Positions 1 through 11,103 of a stretch of 64,000 nucleotides of DNA are shown in pieces. Source of the DNA: Sphagnum compactum. Its lineage: Eukaryota; Bryophyta; Sphagnopsida; Sphagnales. The position numbers were made by a program, and so were the translations under genes. Within the stretch, counting starts at the first letter, position 1. Each line of letters begins with the position of its first letter. The notes beneath the pieces are model-generated. The model was given only the letters and a program-made list of their open reading frames with translations, did no database searches and had not been told where the DNA came from. The DNA lies in contig OZ234493.1 of assembly GCA_965153455.1 (NCBI GenBank), forward strand, positions 6,996,213 through 7,060,212, read 5' to 3'.

Positions 1-1755
1 CTTTTTTTAATTGATAATGACTATCTAAGAAGAATGCTAGAGTCTCTATGTTAGGATTGAGCGCTCTTAATTCCAATTAACTTCTACTACATAATGGAGT
101 TTGGAGATTAGCTAGGTCTAATGTAGAAACATGAATAAAATAGAAGGTTTAGGATGGAGATGAGGAAATTTAATAAGGGGCTTATGAACTTGTATGAATT
201 AGTTTCTCAAGCTTGGCATTTTGGGGATATGGGGTGGAAATTTTGGGAATGTGTAGATGGGAAATGAGATCCAAAGCTACGAACTCCCATATGGGATATG
301 TTTCACCACTTTTGTAACTTTTGGAAAGGGGACATTCTTTAATGGTTATAGGTGATTGAACATTTCTTGTTTAAACTTTGTTTTAGTGAGGTCTATTGGG
401 AAATTTAAAGTTGTGGGGAAATGGGGGTGGCTTGCACATGAGCACAGAGCCTTAATTGAATGACATCCACATGCATGGATGTATTTTTCCATGGATGAAA
501 GATTTGAATTGGATGAATGTTATTACACATGGATGAATGATATTCACTTGAATGGATGAATTTTGTAGCCCAAAAACATGGACGACATTTGTCGGGAGGT
601 GGAAAATCATGGGTTTTAAAATAAAAAAAGAATTTGTCCATGTATACATAACTTACCCTTTATTGAATTCTATACACAAAATTTTCTTTTATTCCCTACC
701 CACTTACATAGAAATGAATAAGCAAAATAACATTATGTGCACCATTTCATGTCCGTGGTCTACATTCATTTGAAATGGCACATTATTTGTTCAAGACTGG
801 GTTGAAATTGAGGGCCAAACTTTCTCTTGTAGACCAAAATGTTGTACATTTGTGATTCAAAGTTCACCCCATTGTGGGAATAATGTGCATGATTAAAATG
901 ATTGGGCATGACAACATTTTTTATTTAAATGGGAACGTTAATAAAAACACACCTCAAAGTGGAACTGTGATGTGATTCCACTAATTATGAAGCCAACAAA
1001 ACATCCAAATTGATGTGTCAATAAGTATACAATTGGTAGCACACTTGACAAGAAAACCTAAATGATAGTAGCACAATATTATTTTGTAACTTCAAGCTAT
1101 GAAACACTCCAACTTTGTTAAATCGACAATTGATGTTCTAGAAGGAAATGTTAATTGATGTTATGTTTCATGTTTATTTGAATGCAATGTGAAATTTGTA
1201 TGTGAAAACCAATTTCCATCGTAACAAACAAAAGTAATGAAGTTGGGAACAAGAAGTTCAAATTGAAATAAGTTGTGTGATAACATTTGAAAGTCAAACT
1301 ATTCCAAGGGCAAAGAAAACAATATATTTTCAACCTTCTAATGGAAAGGAAAAAGCAAAATCCGACAACCCATTGGACATTAAAGAATCATAAGTTTAGT
1401 TTCCCCTATCATCTGAATCAATACTACAAGTAGAATCCAAGGCTTCGTCATATGTATTGGAAAACCAACACCATGCAAAGGAGAACTAGCAGGGAAGGAG
1501 GAAGGTGAAAGCAAAGCAACATAAACAACAAAAAAAACTTTTACATAAATTGGAAGCGAAGGGCTACTGGAAGCACTACGAAAAAAACCATGTTGAATAT
1601 GAAAATATTATCATATTTCTCATGGTGGCTTCATATTGTTGCACACAAAAAAACCATGAAAATTAGAATACATATTGTTTAATATTGAATGTATGACAAG
1701 GTTTGGAATTCATAATGCACTTACTTATAGAAAAGTATTTAAGGACCTTGGTTTT
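1..1755. other. AT-rich intergenic DNA, no gene recognised
   Basis: Short open frames only (the longest around 80 codons), none with a recognisable domain, and no tandem repeat or RNA gene that I can see. Around 400-560 several ATGGATGA-like words recur (482, 512, 531, 553), suggesting a short degenerate repeat. Confidence 0.5.
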
Positions 1756-3676
1756 TTATAGGGCCAATGTCATTGTCATCCAAAACGTGGGATCTGGGTC
1801 ACCATGTTGTTCATCGAATCCATCATTTAGACATTCATTAGCCAATGGCTTGACAACATTGTCAAAAATATCCTTGTCTTCTTCCAATGTAAGAACATGT
1901 TTGCTCTCATTGCAACATGTGTCATGGGTGCCAATGGCATGGAGTTCATTCATTTGAATGGTCATCCATGTACCTAACTTTTAGGTTAGTTTTAATTAAC
2001 TTCCAATTAAGTTTTAATTCATTTTCACTTAACTCATAGTTCACTTTCAGTTGACTTTTAGTTCATTTCTATTTGATTCTTAGTTGATTCTAATTAAGTC
2101 TTAGTTAAATTCTAATTAAACCAAAATTACCTCCTAATTAACTCCAAGTCAATTTCGAATTAAGTCCTAGTTAACTCATAATTAACTCCCAATGAAGTCT
2201 TGTTCAACTAGGAGTTAACTCCCAATTAACTCTTCGTTAAATCTTAGTTAACTTTCAATTAAATTTCAGTTAATTCACAATTGACTCTTAGTTAAGAAGG
2301 TTTTCAAAAAGCTTATTTACTCAATGCACACAAGGAAACTTCTTTGGAAGCTTCCTTAAACTAAGTCCCCAAAGGTGTATAAATAGAAGTAGGACCCCTC
2401 ATTTTTTTCATTTTATTCAACACCAATCTTAAACACAATCTTGCACCATAACCTTGTCATGTTCTTTTCATGTTCATGTTCGCATATGTTAGCATAATAA
2501 AGATCTATTTTTGTGTTTGTCATACACATCTCGTATTCCTATTTTTAGTTTTTGTGTTCTTGTTTTTAAATGGCATAATCTTGTTTTGTTCCTTGTTAAA
2601 AATTCGATTTAAACCTTTTCGTTAACAATTGTTCTATAAATATTCGTGTCTTTGACAACATGTTTGAATAGATGTTCCTATCACCAAAGGAAAATTAAGT
2701 CATGGTAAAAACGTTTGCAAGCAATGATTAAAAGGATAATCTCAATTAAACATGGAAACATACCTATACTCATAGTCAAATCCACCATAATGTTTCTAGA
2801 AACACAACAAGCCCGAAAGAAGGCACATATTAGGACAAAGTCCTTCTCTCTTGTTGCACGCCATGGAACACCATTACTTCGAAGAAGTTGGCTGTGCTTA
2901 TGAACATTATTCATCAAAACATCATCTATGGTGACATCTAACCCAAAGAAGGATAGTTTCTCATCCTTCTTGAGTTTAAAGTCTTTTGGTTGTCTTGGCA
3001 ATTTTTTGCTTGAGGAGTACGAACACACAAGCAACATGGCCCTACTCATCATAGTTTGAGAAACATAATAACAAATTGTACAAGTCACTAAATGTGGAAA
3101 TGAAACTAAGGAATACAGTTTATTGATAGAAAAATGTTGAAGTTAACACAAGGTCCTAACACTTTGCAATAAAAAAACTTTGAAGCATCTTGGATTGAAA
3201 ATTCAAATTATAATTGAAGGCAACACAAGAATTAGAGGAATTAAACATACCATGTTCAAAGGATTTCTAGGATTAGGGAGCTTGAGACTTGTGTTAACCA
3301 CCCACCATTTTTTATGAATTTTGGAATTATTACTTGAAAGGTATCCCATGATGTCCTTAAGGACACTTGGATCATCTGGATAGAAGATGAGAAAAACATT
3401 GTTATCATCCAAGAAATAGTTGCAAAATGAGAATAAAACATTGAGAAATTTTGGATTTCTCTCATTCCAAGGGGGGATAAAGTTCAAAAAAATATAAAGA
3501 CCTTGAATAGGTAGTCCCTCTAAAAGGTCTACAAACACCAAATCAACCACACCTCCCATGTGATGTATACCTTTCAAGTAACGATGTAGTGAACACTTGT
3601 TTGCAAACATGAAACACACACACACACAAAACAAAGATTTAAAATTGAAATTGTTGTCTAAAGGAAAGTAAAACAA
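1756..3676 (-). pseudogene. Decayed beta-class N4/N6 DNA amino-methyltransferase-like gene
   Basis: Read on the minus strand, three blocks in the order 3676-3251, 3088-2764 and ~1970-1756 resemble a beta-class amino-methyltransferase (N6_N4_Mtase type). Block 1 has VDLVFVDLLEG where this family has its DPPY catalytic motif, then VFLIFYPDDPSVLKDIM and a KKWWVVN stretch followed by PNPRNP. Block 2 has FRACCVSRNIMVDLTMSIG, in the position of motif I (D-x-F-x-G-x-G). Block 3 has SKHVLTLEEDKDIF, like the segment after motif I. The motif order (DPPY before the glycine loop) fits the beta class. The minus strand reads GTATGTTT exactly at the ends of blocks 1 (3250) and 2 (2763), like plant 5' splice sites, so this may be an intron-containing host gene copy. 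The catalytic motif is lost (DLLE), so the copy should be inactive. The family call is inference from motifs. Confidence 0.5.
1973..2300. repeat. Degenerate ~11-bp tandem repeat
   Basis: About 330 bp built from variants of AGTTNACTTTT / CAATTAANTCC, recurring every 10-12 bases (for example TTAGTTAACTC, CAATTAACTC, TTAGTTAAATC). It lies in the gap between two methyltransferase-like blocks, in what may be a decayed intron. A TATA-like word, GTATAAATAG, lies just outside at 2378-2387. Confidence 0.75.
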
Positions 3677-3689
3677 TGCCTAGGTTGAA

Positions 3690-4300
3690 AAATGCCTAGG
3701 TTGAATTAATCACACACCTCCCCAATGAAAATTTAAAACTCATCTAGAACCAGTGGCCACTCTCTTATTTTCATCTTCGTGTCGACCATGGATGTGAAGG
3801 AAGCATTAAAAAAGAAATTCACATCATGAACTTGAGGGTGGGAGGTGAAATGGTCACCATTGGGTGGGTGAAACTAACGAGTATTGAAGAGGCCAAAACT
3901 GTGTGACACATGGAAGGATGCAATGTGCTGAACGTTGAACTTGTGGTTTGATTTTGTACCCTCTTTCTTACAACAATCAACTAGTTCAAAAATTTCAAAA
4001 TCATCATCATTTCTTGGTGCCAAAAACGATTGTCCCACTAAAGCCCCAAGCTTGCATTTTTTTCTTTATATGAATGTTTAATCCATAAGCTTCAATAACA
4101 ATAAAAGACTTATTTTTGTATGTTTTTTTTGTACAACAACCACTTCCTCAGTAGGTTCTTCCAATATGAAACTTGGTTCCAATTGTTCACAAAGGGACAT
4201 CTCTTCAAATGGAATCTTACATTTTGGGCAATCAAGGTATCACCCACATTGTGAAAGGTGGTGAAAATTCCAATCAATCATGATCTCTTTATTGTACGTA
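3690..4300 (-). pseudogene. Decayed zinc-ribbon segment, probably upstream part of the methyltransferase-like gene
   Basis: On the minus strand near 4250-4130 one frame gives LDCPKCKIPFEEMSLCEQLE followed by SFILEEPTEEVVVV, which looks like one half of a CxxC zinc ribbon followed by an acidic linker. Further down, to about 3720, frames carrying protein-like text (for example DDFEIFELVDCCKK and FFNASFTSMVDTKMKIREW) continue with several stops and shifts. Its orientation and position directly precede the methyltransferase-like blocks, so I read it as the decayed N-terminal part of the same gene. I do not recognise this part as a named family. Confidence 0.35.
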
Positions 4301-4559
4301 ATAATTGAGGAATTTGGATTTGCCCTTTGAAAAAAAAATTTGGGCATTTGAGAACTGGCAAGGAATAGAAAAAAATTCAAGTATCTATAAAAAAACAAGG
4401 AAAACAACACATTACATTGATTGGAAAAAAACTGTATTGAAACAAAGAGACCTTGAATGTTGAAACAAAAAACCAACACTCAACAAATGAATTTGAATGG
4501 AAACCTCTTCCAATAATACAATAATATCGATGGAAAACAATTTTGGTTCTACTGTGAAT

Positions 4560-7500
4560 ATATAATTTCCTTCTCATCATCTACAATTCCATGTTGGAAA
4601 TTGTAACACACTAACATTTCCGGTTGTTTAGTGTCACCTCTAAGTGTTTGGTCACAATAATTGTTCTAATTATACCATTATTTTGGATATTTACCAAGTT
4701 GTTTCCCGAGTCTTGTGAAATTTTGACATCTCACAACCATGGTCTACCCACAATACTACAAAATGTGGGTGCAATTTATTAGCCCCCATTCACTAAACTA
4801 TTGAATTGATTACATCCCCACTAAGTCCCGTTCATTAAGACCAATGAATTCATTCAAAATCTACTGAAATCATTCGGCGTTTAGGGACACCTTTTGTTGT
4901 AATGCCAACAAACATTGAGTAGTTGGCATGCACTACATTGTTCTATAATATGGTAAAGTCATTACATATGGTATCCCATGCATTAAAATCTTCGTGTTAT
5001 GGATTAAACCTATTGGTTAATAGTGGTGTGATGAACCATCATCAGGTTGTAAAGCGTAGGTTTGGGTTTTGGTAACCTTAACTTATTGCAAAATTGTTTT
5101 ATAATAATGTTAATTCCAAATTCACCATCTAATAAAACGTCCTTGATGGTGTTTTTACCCACATGTACCTATATCACTACCATGTGATTGTCTATTTCTA
5201 CTATAACAATACTTGTTTCCATTACCATTCCCTTAATTCTAATACCTATATTCTCCAAAATTGGTTTTGGCAATATTATGTTTTTAACAAATTTCATCTT
5301 TTGCCACAATTACCATTTTAGATTATTTTCAATAGTTGCCCCAAGTCCATATTAGGTAATTTAGCCCAAGTAATGTTTCAATTCGTTGGAGATACCAATT
5401 TGTCACCTTTAGGGTTAGCTACATGTAGCTATTGGATCATTTTTTTCATCTTCTCTTCTTCAATCCAATTTGTAGTAGTCTTGTTTTTAGTGATTTTCTT
5501 TCCTTAAACATTTGTTCCACATTGTTCTAACTTTTGGTTGCCACTACAACCGTGTTGACCAAAATGATTATTGTTTTTTTCCTTGATGTCGTTGAAGTTT
5601 TTGCTAATTTGGCATTCTTGTTTAAAACATCTTCTACATTTTAACAAATCAAGGACACTCCACATCATCTTATGCCCCACCAAACCACACATGTGACAAG
5701 GAAACCACATAAGTTTAACATTTTTGTTATTATGAGTTGTTACCTTAAAAATACTTGCAATTAACTCCACCTTCTTATTCCAATAGATCTTTATTGTGTG
5801 GTTTGTAAAAAACAAGTTTCTTTTACCATCACCTATTGCTAATGTGGTCATTGTGGTAGATGTTAATTTCAAAATAATCATTTTATTATAGTTTTTTACT
5901 TCAGTCATGTCCTCCTCACACATCATTGCAACAATTTTTGTGTTCTTATAAAGTAGTTGTCTACATACTTGTTGAAGTTATCTTTAGGTAAGGTTGAAGT
6001 TTGAACCTAAACACTACAATTAAAAAATTATCAATTGTCTTTGTTTGCATAATACTAACCAATTTCATCAATTACTCATAATAAACCTCCACTTTTTCCA
6101 TGTGGTCTTGTTTGAATGCCTTCAACTATAGGTATACCTATTCATTGTTCTTGGCATATTTGAACCATTTGTAAAATGCATGTTCCAATTTTGCAAAAAT
6201 GTAAGTGGAATGCTTTACAAAGAAGTTTTGATTCCATTTTGAGATTGTGTCACATAAAATGAGTATGAACATGTTAATAATGTTTTCATTTTTCATTTCA
6301 CCATTTGTTCGTATTGTTGCTTTGAACATTCATACATGAGCACTAAAATATATACCTTTGATGTATGGTGGGTAAGGAAATTGTGTCATGGCATGTTGCC
6401 TCTTAGCCTTTGCCGATGTAACATTTCTTGTCATTGGTATTATCCATGCACACATTGTAGGATTACTCCCCATAGGCTTAGATACTACTTAATGTGTGAG
6501 TACATGTGTAATTGGTTGACCACTATTGGTTTAAATATAACCAAGCCCTATTCTAGGTATGGTTATTGTTACACTAACTAGGAACAACCCCGTTCCAAAT
6601 TGGTACAAACATCATACATGGATACATGATAGGTATCCATGCGATACATTAGACATTTTGATGCAAAGCTCCAAAATCCTTACCTAATTTTAGTGTCCTT
6701 TCAACACCACTTGGATTAGGATTGAACATTTGTTTATGTGCATCCTCAATAGCCATCACCATTGATACTTAACTAAATACCAATTATGCCTACAATGGAA
6801 CTTTTCACATTAGTATTTTAAAACTTTTGACTGCACACTTCAATCTAGTTCCTAACCTACTTACTTCATTGGTTTGAGTATTCCATATGATGTGCAAGAT
6901 CTAGTACCTATATTGATCAGGTTGTGGGTGTATCAAGTTTGAAAGTATTAGTTTTAGTTTCACCGGTTCTTGTGCGAAAACAATTGGTTTGCATCCACAT
7001 GTGTTGTAACAAAGGTTGGATACACAACCTCCTTAAGTTGAAAAATTTGTTGAAGGCCCAATACTTCACCAATTGTATTAATTTTGTTATTATTATTATT
7101 AATGGTTCATCATGCATGATCGTTTGATTGGTAAATTGTTCCATTAGGTTGTTCGTTATCATCTGTTGTAAATCATCTTACATGAATGGGCATATTCATA
7201 AAAAGATGTCCCATTTGCTTGCAGAAGGTACATCATTCTTGATTAGCTGCTATAACTAGTCTTGGAGTAAACCTTGGTTGGAACCTTTTTGGAAAGCTGG
7301 TTATAAACACAATTTTAGGAGTTTGATATAAAATCTTGGATTGTTGAAACAAGCATGAGGAGTAATTAGCACTTTTGCCACTGGGCTTAACTCTCCTTGT
7401 GATAATTGTAATGGTTGAACAATCATTTATGTTGACCCAATTAGTGGCTATTGCATAGTCTTTCCAATTGATCCATTGGATATGTTTTAGTGTTAATAAC

Positions 7501-7635
7501 ATCAACCTTTGGCACACCTACCACCATCTTTGCATAAGCTAGTTCATCTTCGTTCACTAAGTACCATTGAACATGTGGTTCACCTTGAAAATATTCCAAA
7601 TTACCAACTAGTTGAGAAAGAACCCTCTTCCTCAT
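4560..7635 (-). pseudogene. Decayed Ty3-like gag and retropepsin remnant
   Basis: Minus-strand frames keep retroelement signatures despite many stops. Around 6330-5880: LEHAFYKWFKYAKNNE, then QTKTIDNFLIVVFRFKLQPY and AMMCEEDM, matching the layout of a gag capsid region. Around 5700-5610: CHMCGLVGHK followed by KCRRC, a broken double zinc knuckle. Around 5170-4930: VGKNTIKDVLLDGEFGINII, with DGEF in place of the retropepsin DSG/DGGS loop, then a proline-rich stretch and HGIPYVMTLP. After an interrupting MITE (4751-4904), GRPWL and NNGIIRTIIVTKHL resume near 4745-4640. The 7635-6340 part is in the same orientation but I cannot assign it a domain. I see no reverse transcriptase or integrase. It is clearly dead; the family call is from motif order. 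Confidence 0.55.
4751..4904. mobile_element. CACTA-like MITE inserted in the decayed protease
   Basis: The 154-bp segment starts CAATACTACAAAATGTG and its other end, read on the minus strand, starts CATTACAACAAAAGGTG: 14 of 17 positions match as terminal inverted repeats. Both sides are flanked by CCA (4748-4750 and 4905-4907), a 3-bp target duplication. Terminal CANTAC plus a 3-bp duplication is the style of CACTA-derived MITEs. The interruption falls inside the retropepsin remnant, whose motifs continue on the far side, which supports a real insertion. Confidence 0.6.
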
Positions 7636-7989
7636 TGTTTCACATCATTTGTTTATGTAGTTTTTGAAAGATGTGTGGTTGAAGTGGTTGCCTATGTGTG
7701 TCCAAATGTTTTGTTTACCTCCAAAAAAATAATTTCATAACAAGTTTTGCTTGAGTTGTTGGAAAAAACAAAAAAATGTATATTCTACTAACAATTGCAA
7801 GTTCTAATTTACGGATCAGGTAATCAATTTGGGTTTAGGGTTTGGGCTTTGAACCTTGATTTATGGACCCCAAAAGGGGTTCGTGACATTTTTACACTTG
7901 TGATTAACTTTTTTGGGGATTAATTAACAACCAAAGCATATTGTGATTGAATTTTTTTGAAATTACAATAATTACATGGCACTATTTGG

Positions 7990-9490
7990 GCAGAAACTTA
8001 ACTTAGTTGTTAGAACAATATGATTTGAGGAAGAAAATCATCGCTTATGTGAAAAATGAAGGATTGAATCTAAACATTATGATTGTTACATTGAAATTGG
8101 TTGTAAATTGCAAAATATTAAGATTGAAGGAAATTTTTAGTATAATTGTTTTGGCCACACATTTTCTAAAGCATGTTAATGTGCAACAATTAAATAAAAA
8201 GTTTTCAAAGGTTTGAAATATGTATCTATCAACTCTTCATATAGGGTTATAAAGTGTATAATTTGGCTTAAGAAAATTGGGGAAATGAAACAAGAATGGA
8301 ATATAACATGTGTTGATCACAATCTTTGCCCAAGAAAACTTAGTACCTTAGTGATGACAAGGTAGTTCTCAAATTTCAACTGGAAAAAAACTTTTTCGAA
8401 TTTCTTCTTGTCTTCACAAAGGTCTTTCATTAAGATATTTTTTTGGGTTTGATTTATTTATAAAAAATAATATTGTCTAACATATTGGTTTTTTGGGGTT
8501 TTCTTTTTAACAAAATCATAATATTTTGGGAAGTTAATTTGCAATTCCAAGGTGTTGTTGTTGTTGTGTTATAATAAACAAAATGTTGTCAAAATGATTG
8601 GTCAAGTGCCACCTCCATGGACGGCACATTTCCCAAAGTATTTAAAATCATTTTTTATGTTGTATTTACTTGTATTTTGAACAAATCTTGGGGTCATTCA
8701 TTGTTAAGTGATGCATTACATTTTATCATATCCATGAGCTTCAAATTGAGGGAAGAAATTGAATTTTCAACTTCCTTTGTTAAGCTAATGAAAGAGGATT
8801 CAATTGTTGTCTCAAAGTAAGCTTGTTTAACTTCCAACAACAAGAAAAAAATTTGTGATGGTTTAGATTTTTACTTTCTTTTTTGAGGAAAAATGAAGAT
8901 AAAAATGATCATAATATATTGTTCTTCGATGTTTAATCCTAGGTCTAATAACCTTCATATAATATCCTCATTTATTGGTCATGAGAAAGTGTGACCATTG
9001 TTGAAAAACATGATAAAAAATCTTTATATCATGTGTTTTTGAAATGTCATCATTGGTTTTACCCTTCAATTAAATTTGAAATCACCATTCTTGACCAAGG
9101 GGTTGATGAAGATTGCAATATGGATATATTTGAAATGACAACTAACATTAATGAGTTAATAAGGGAATTTGTCAACATAGAGTTTTTGATTTTCAAATGG
9201 TAACAATGGTGAGCAAAACATGAGACAATGTTTCATATTGTTCATCAAATCTTAAGGATTGTTGGATCACAAATTTAAACCAAAAGGATTTTTTTAATAG
9301 TTAGAATACTTACTAATTTAAGGAGGTGTCATTTACAATTAAAAATTTTAATTTTAAAAAAATTTGTGAACAAAAATTGGCCAAATAACCTTAGGATTGG
9401 TTGTAAATCCCCTTTTAGTTTAGTAGAATTATTTAAAATTTATGAAAATTTATGAAAGGAATTAAAGTTCGAAAAAACCTTTGAGAAGGA
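7990..9490 (+). pseudogene. Decayed hAT-family transposase
   Basis: Plus-strand frames retain collinear blocks of an hAT transposase: YDLRKKIIAYVKNEGLNLN at ~8020; KCIIWLKKIGEMKQEWN with CPRKLSTLV at ~8250-8355; LNKSWGHSLLSDALHFIISM at ~8680; KSLYHVFLKCHHWFYP at ~9020; and near the end LRIVGSQI followed by RILTNLRRCHLQ at ~9250-9340. The last block matches the C-terminal hAT dimerisation region (I-x-x-S-x-x-x-E-R-x-F-S type). Many stops and frame changes separate the blocks, so the copy cannot encode a working enzyme. I did not find convincing terminal inverted repeats or 8-bp target duplications. Confidence 0.6.
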
Positions 9491-9786
9491 CAAACTTATG
9501 GATATATAAAATTTTGGGTAAAAAAAGTTGTTACAAACTTGTCACAAAAATTTAATTATAATATTTTCTCAAATGTTTATTTTGAAGTGCAAAAAATCAT
9601 TTGCATGATTCAAAATGGCGTGGATTTGAGAAAAGTCGCCACTATCATCCCTATAATATACTTTGTAAATGGTGACAAGGATCACATTGAAATAGGAAAA
9701 AAATTCAAGATTCTCAAATAGGAGTCTTGAAAATTCCCAAACATGCCAAGTTGGGCAGTCTTGTCCTCAGGTGGTATCATTAGGAA

Positions 9787-11098
9787 TGTCACACCTTGAT
9801 TTTCCTACACCCATTGAACATTGAAAAATCATAGGAAACATTTAAATGAATATTTTCATAATTTTTAAAAAATACATTTATTAGGTTCCATAGATTTTGA
9901 AATTTCAACAATATCAAGAATAATGTGTATTTTAATGTTCCTAATCATTGCATTTAGAAAAAAAAAAGAAGGAACATAATGCTTGTTTTTTCCTTTAACT
10001 TTTTGGTTAGGAACACAAATTTGGAACATGATTTATGAATTTTTTTAATGATTTCTTTTCCTAAGTCAATTTAAAAATCATTTTAATTTTATTTTTTATT
10101 TGGAAATTAATTGCTTAAATCATTTAGTTATGAATTTCCAAAGTGAGATTGTTGATTTTTTAAGGGGCCATTTTAATTAGGAATATATATATTTTAAGTT
10201 TTCCAATTTTTAATTCCCAATTAAACTTCAAGCCATATATCAAAGCATGGAATCGATAAACATGAAAAAATAATAATTTATAAGTGTGAAAACATTTAAC
10301 GAAAAGGGCCTAGAAAAATGATTTGGTTATTTTTTATTCCTTAACCATTCCTTAAGGTGGTTCCTAGTGGTCCCACCCAATGATGGGTTCGCCTAATTAT
10401 GAATCTTACTATTTTATGAGTTCATAACTCTCACATATGAATTTTAATTTGAAAGCAAAGTTGTAAGCTTTGAAAAGAACTTTTAAACTCCATATCACAT
10501 GTTTCAATTAGAGGTGTTTTGACCATTTTGTCAAACATTTAAATGGTCAAGAGTCAAAAAATTAATTTGACTTCCAACCATTTTTTGGTTCATAACTTGT
10601 GTTTTAAACCTGTAAATGGGGAATGTGACCTCAACTTAAATAAATAGTTTTCAAAACCTTTCTATTTCACTCCAAATAGTTTTCAATTTGAATAAGGTTT
10701 AGTCCCCTAAACCGTGTCCCAAAAATTTGGGACCATGAGAATCCACTTGGGAATGTTGATATTCACCTTCTTTCATTTGTGGGAGTGTGTTTAAATCTCC
10801 TAACAATCTCTTATGTTTTTCTCCTTGTCATGCCTTAACCTTGGTGACAACATTTCCAAAATAACAAAAAAGTTGAAAGGCAAAAAACTGTATGGTCAAA
10901 TTTTTTTGGCTTTTACTTTACAACAAGTACATGTTGAGTTTAGGGAAGTTTCGGTGGTGTGCATTTTTGGTAGCAAAAGCGGTTGAAATGAGCAAAAGGT
11001 GTGAAAAGGTCATGGTGGGAGGGAGATCAACTTGGACATTAGTTGTAAAAACCAATATTTCAATTTGACAAAGGTTTTGAACTTGCTAAGGTGATGTA
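9787..11098 (+). mobile_element. Old solo LTR (~1.3 kb)
   Basis: The segment begins TGTCACACC and ends GGTGATGTA, close to the inverse of the start apart from a terminal CA to TA change. It is flanked on both sides by AGGAA (9782-9786 and 11099-11103), a 5-bp duplication expected of LTR retrotransposons. No internal region or second LTR is adjacent, so a solo LTR left by recombination is the simplest reading. The interior is AT-rich and non-coding. Its middle part (about 10,370-10,720) resembles segments of the 58.9 kb and 42.9 kb sequences (gagtcaaa...ttgacttcc-accatt). Confidence 0.45.
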
Positions 11099-11103
11099 AG
11101 GAA

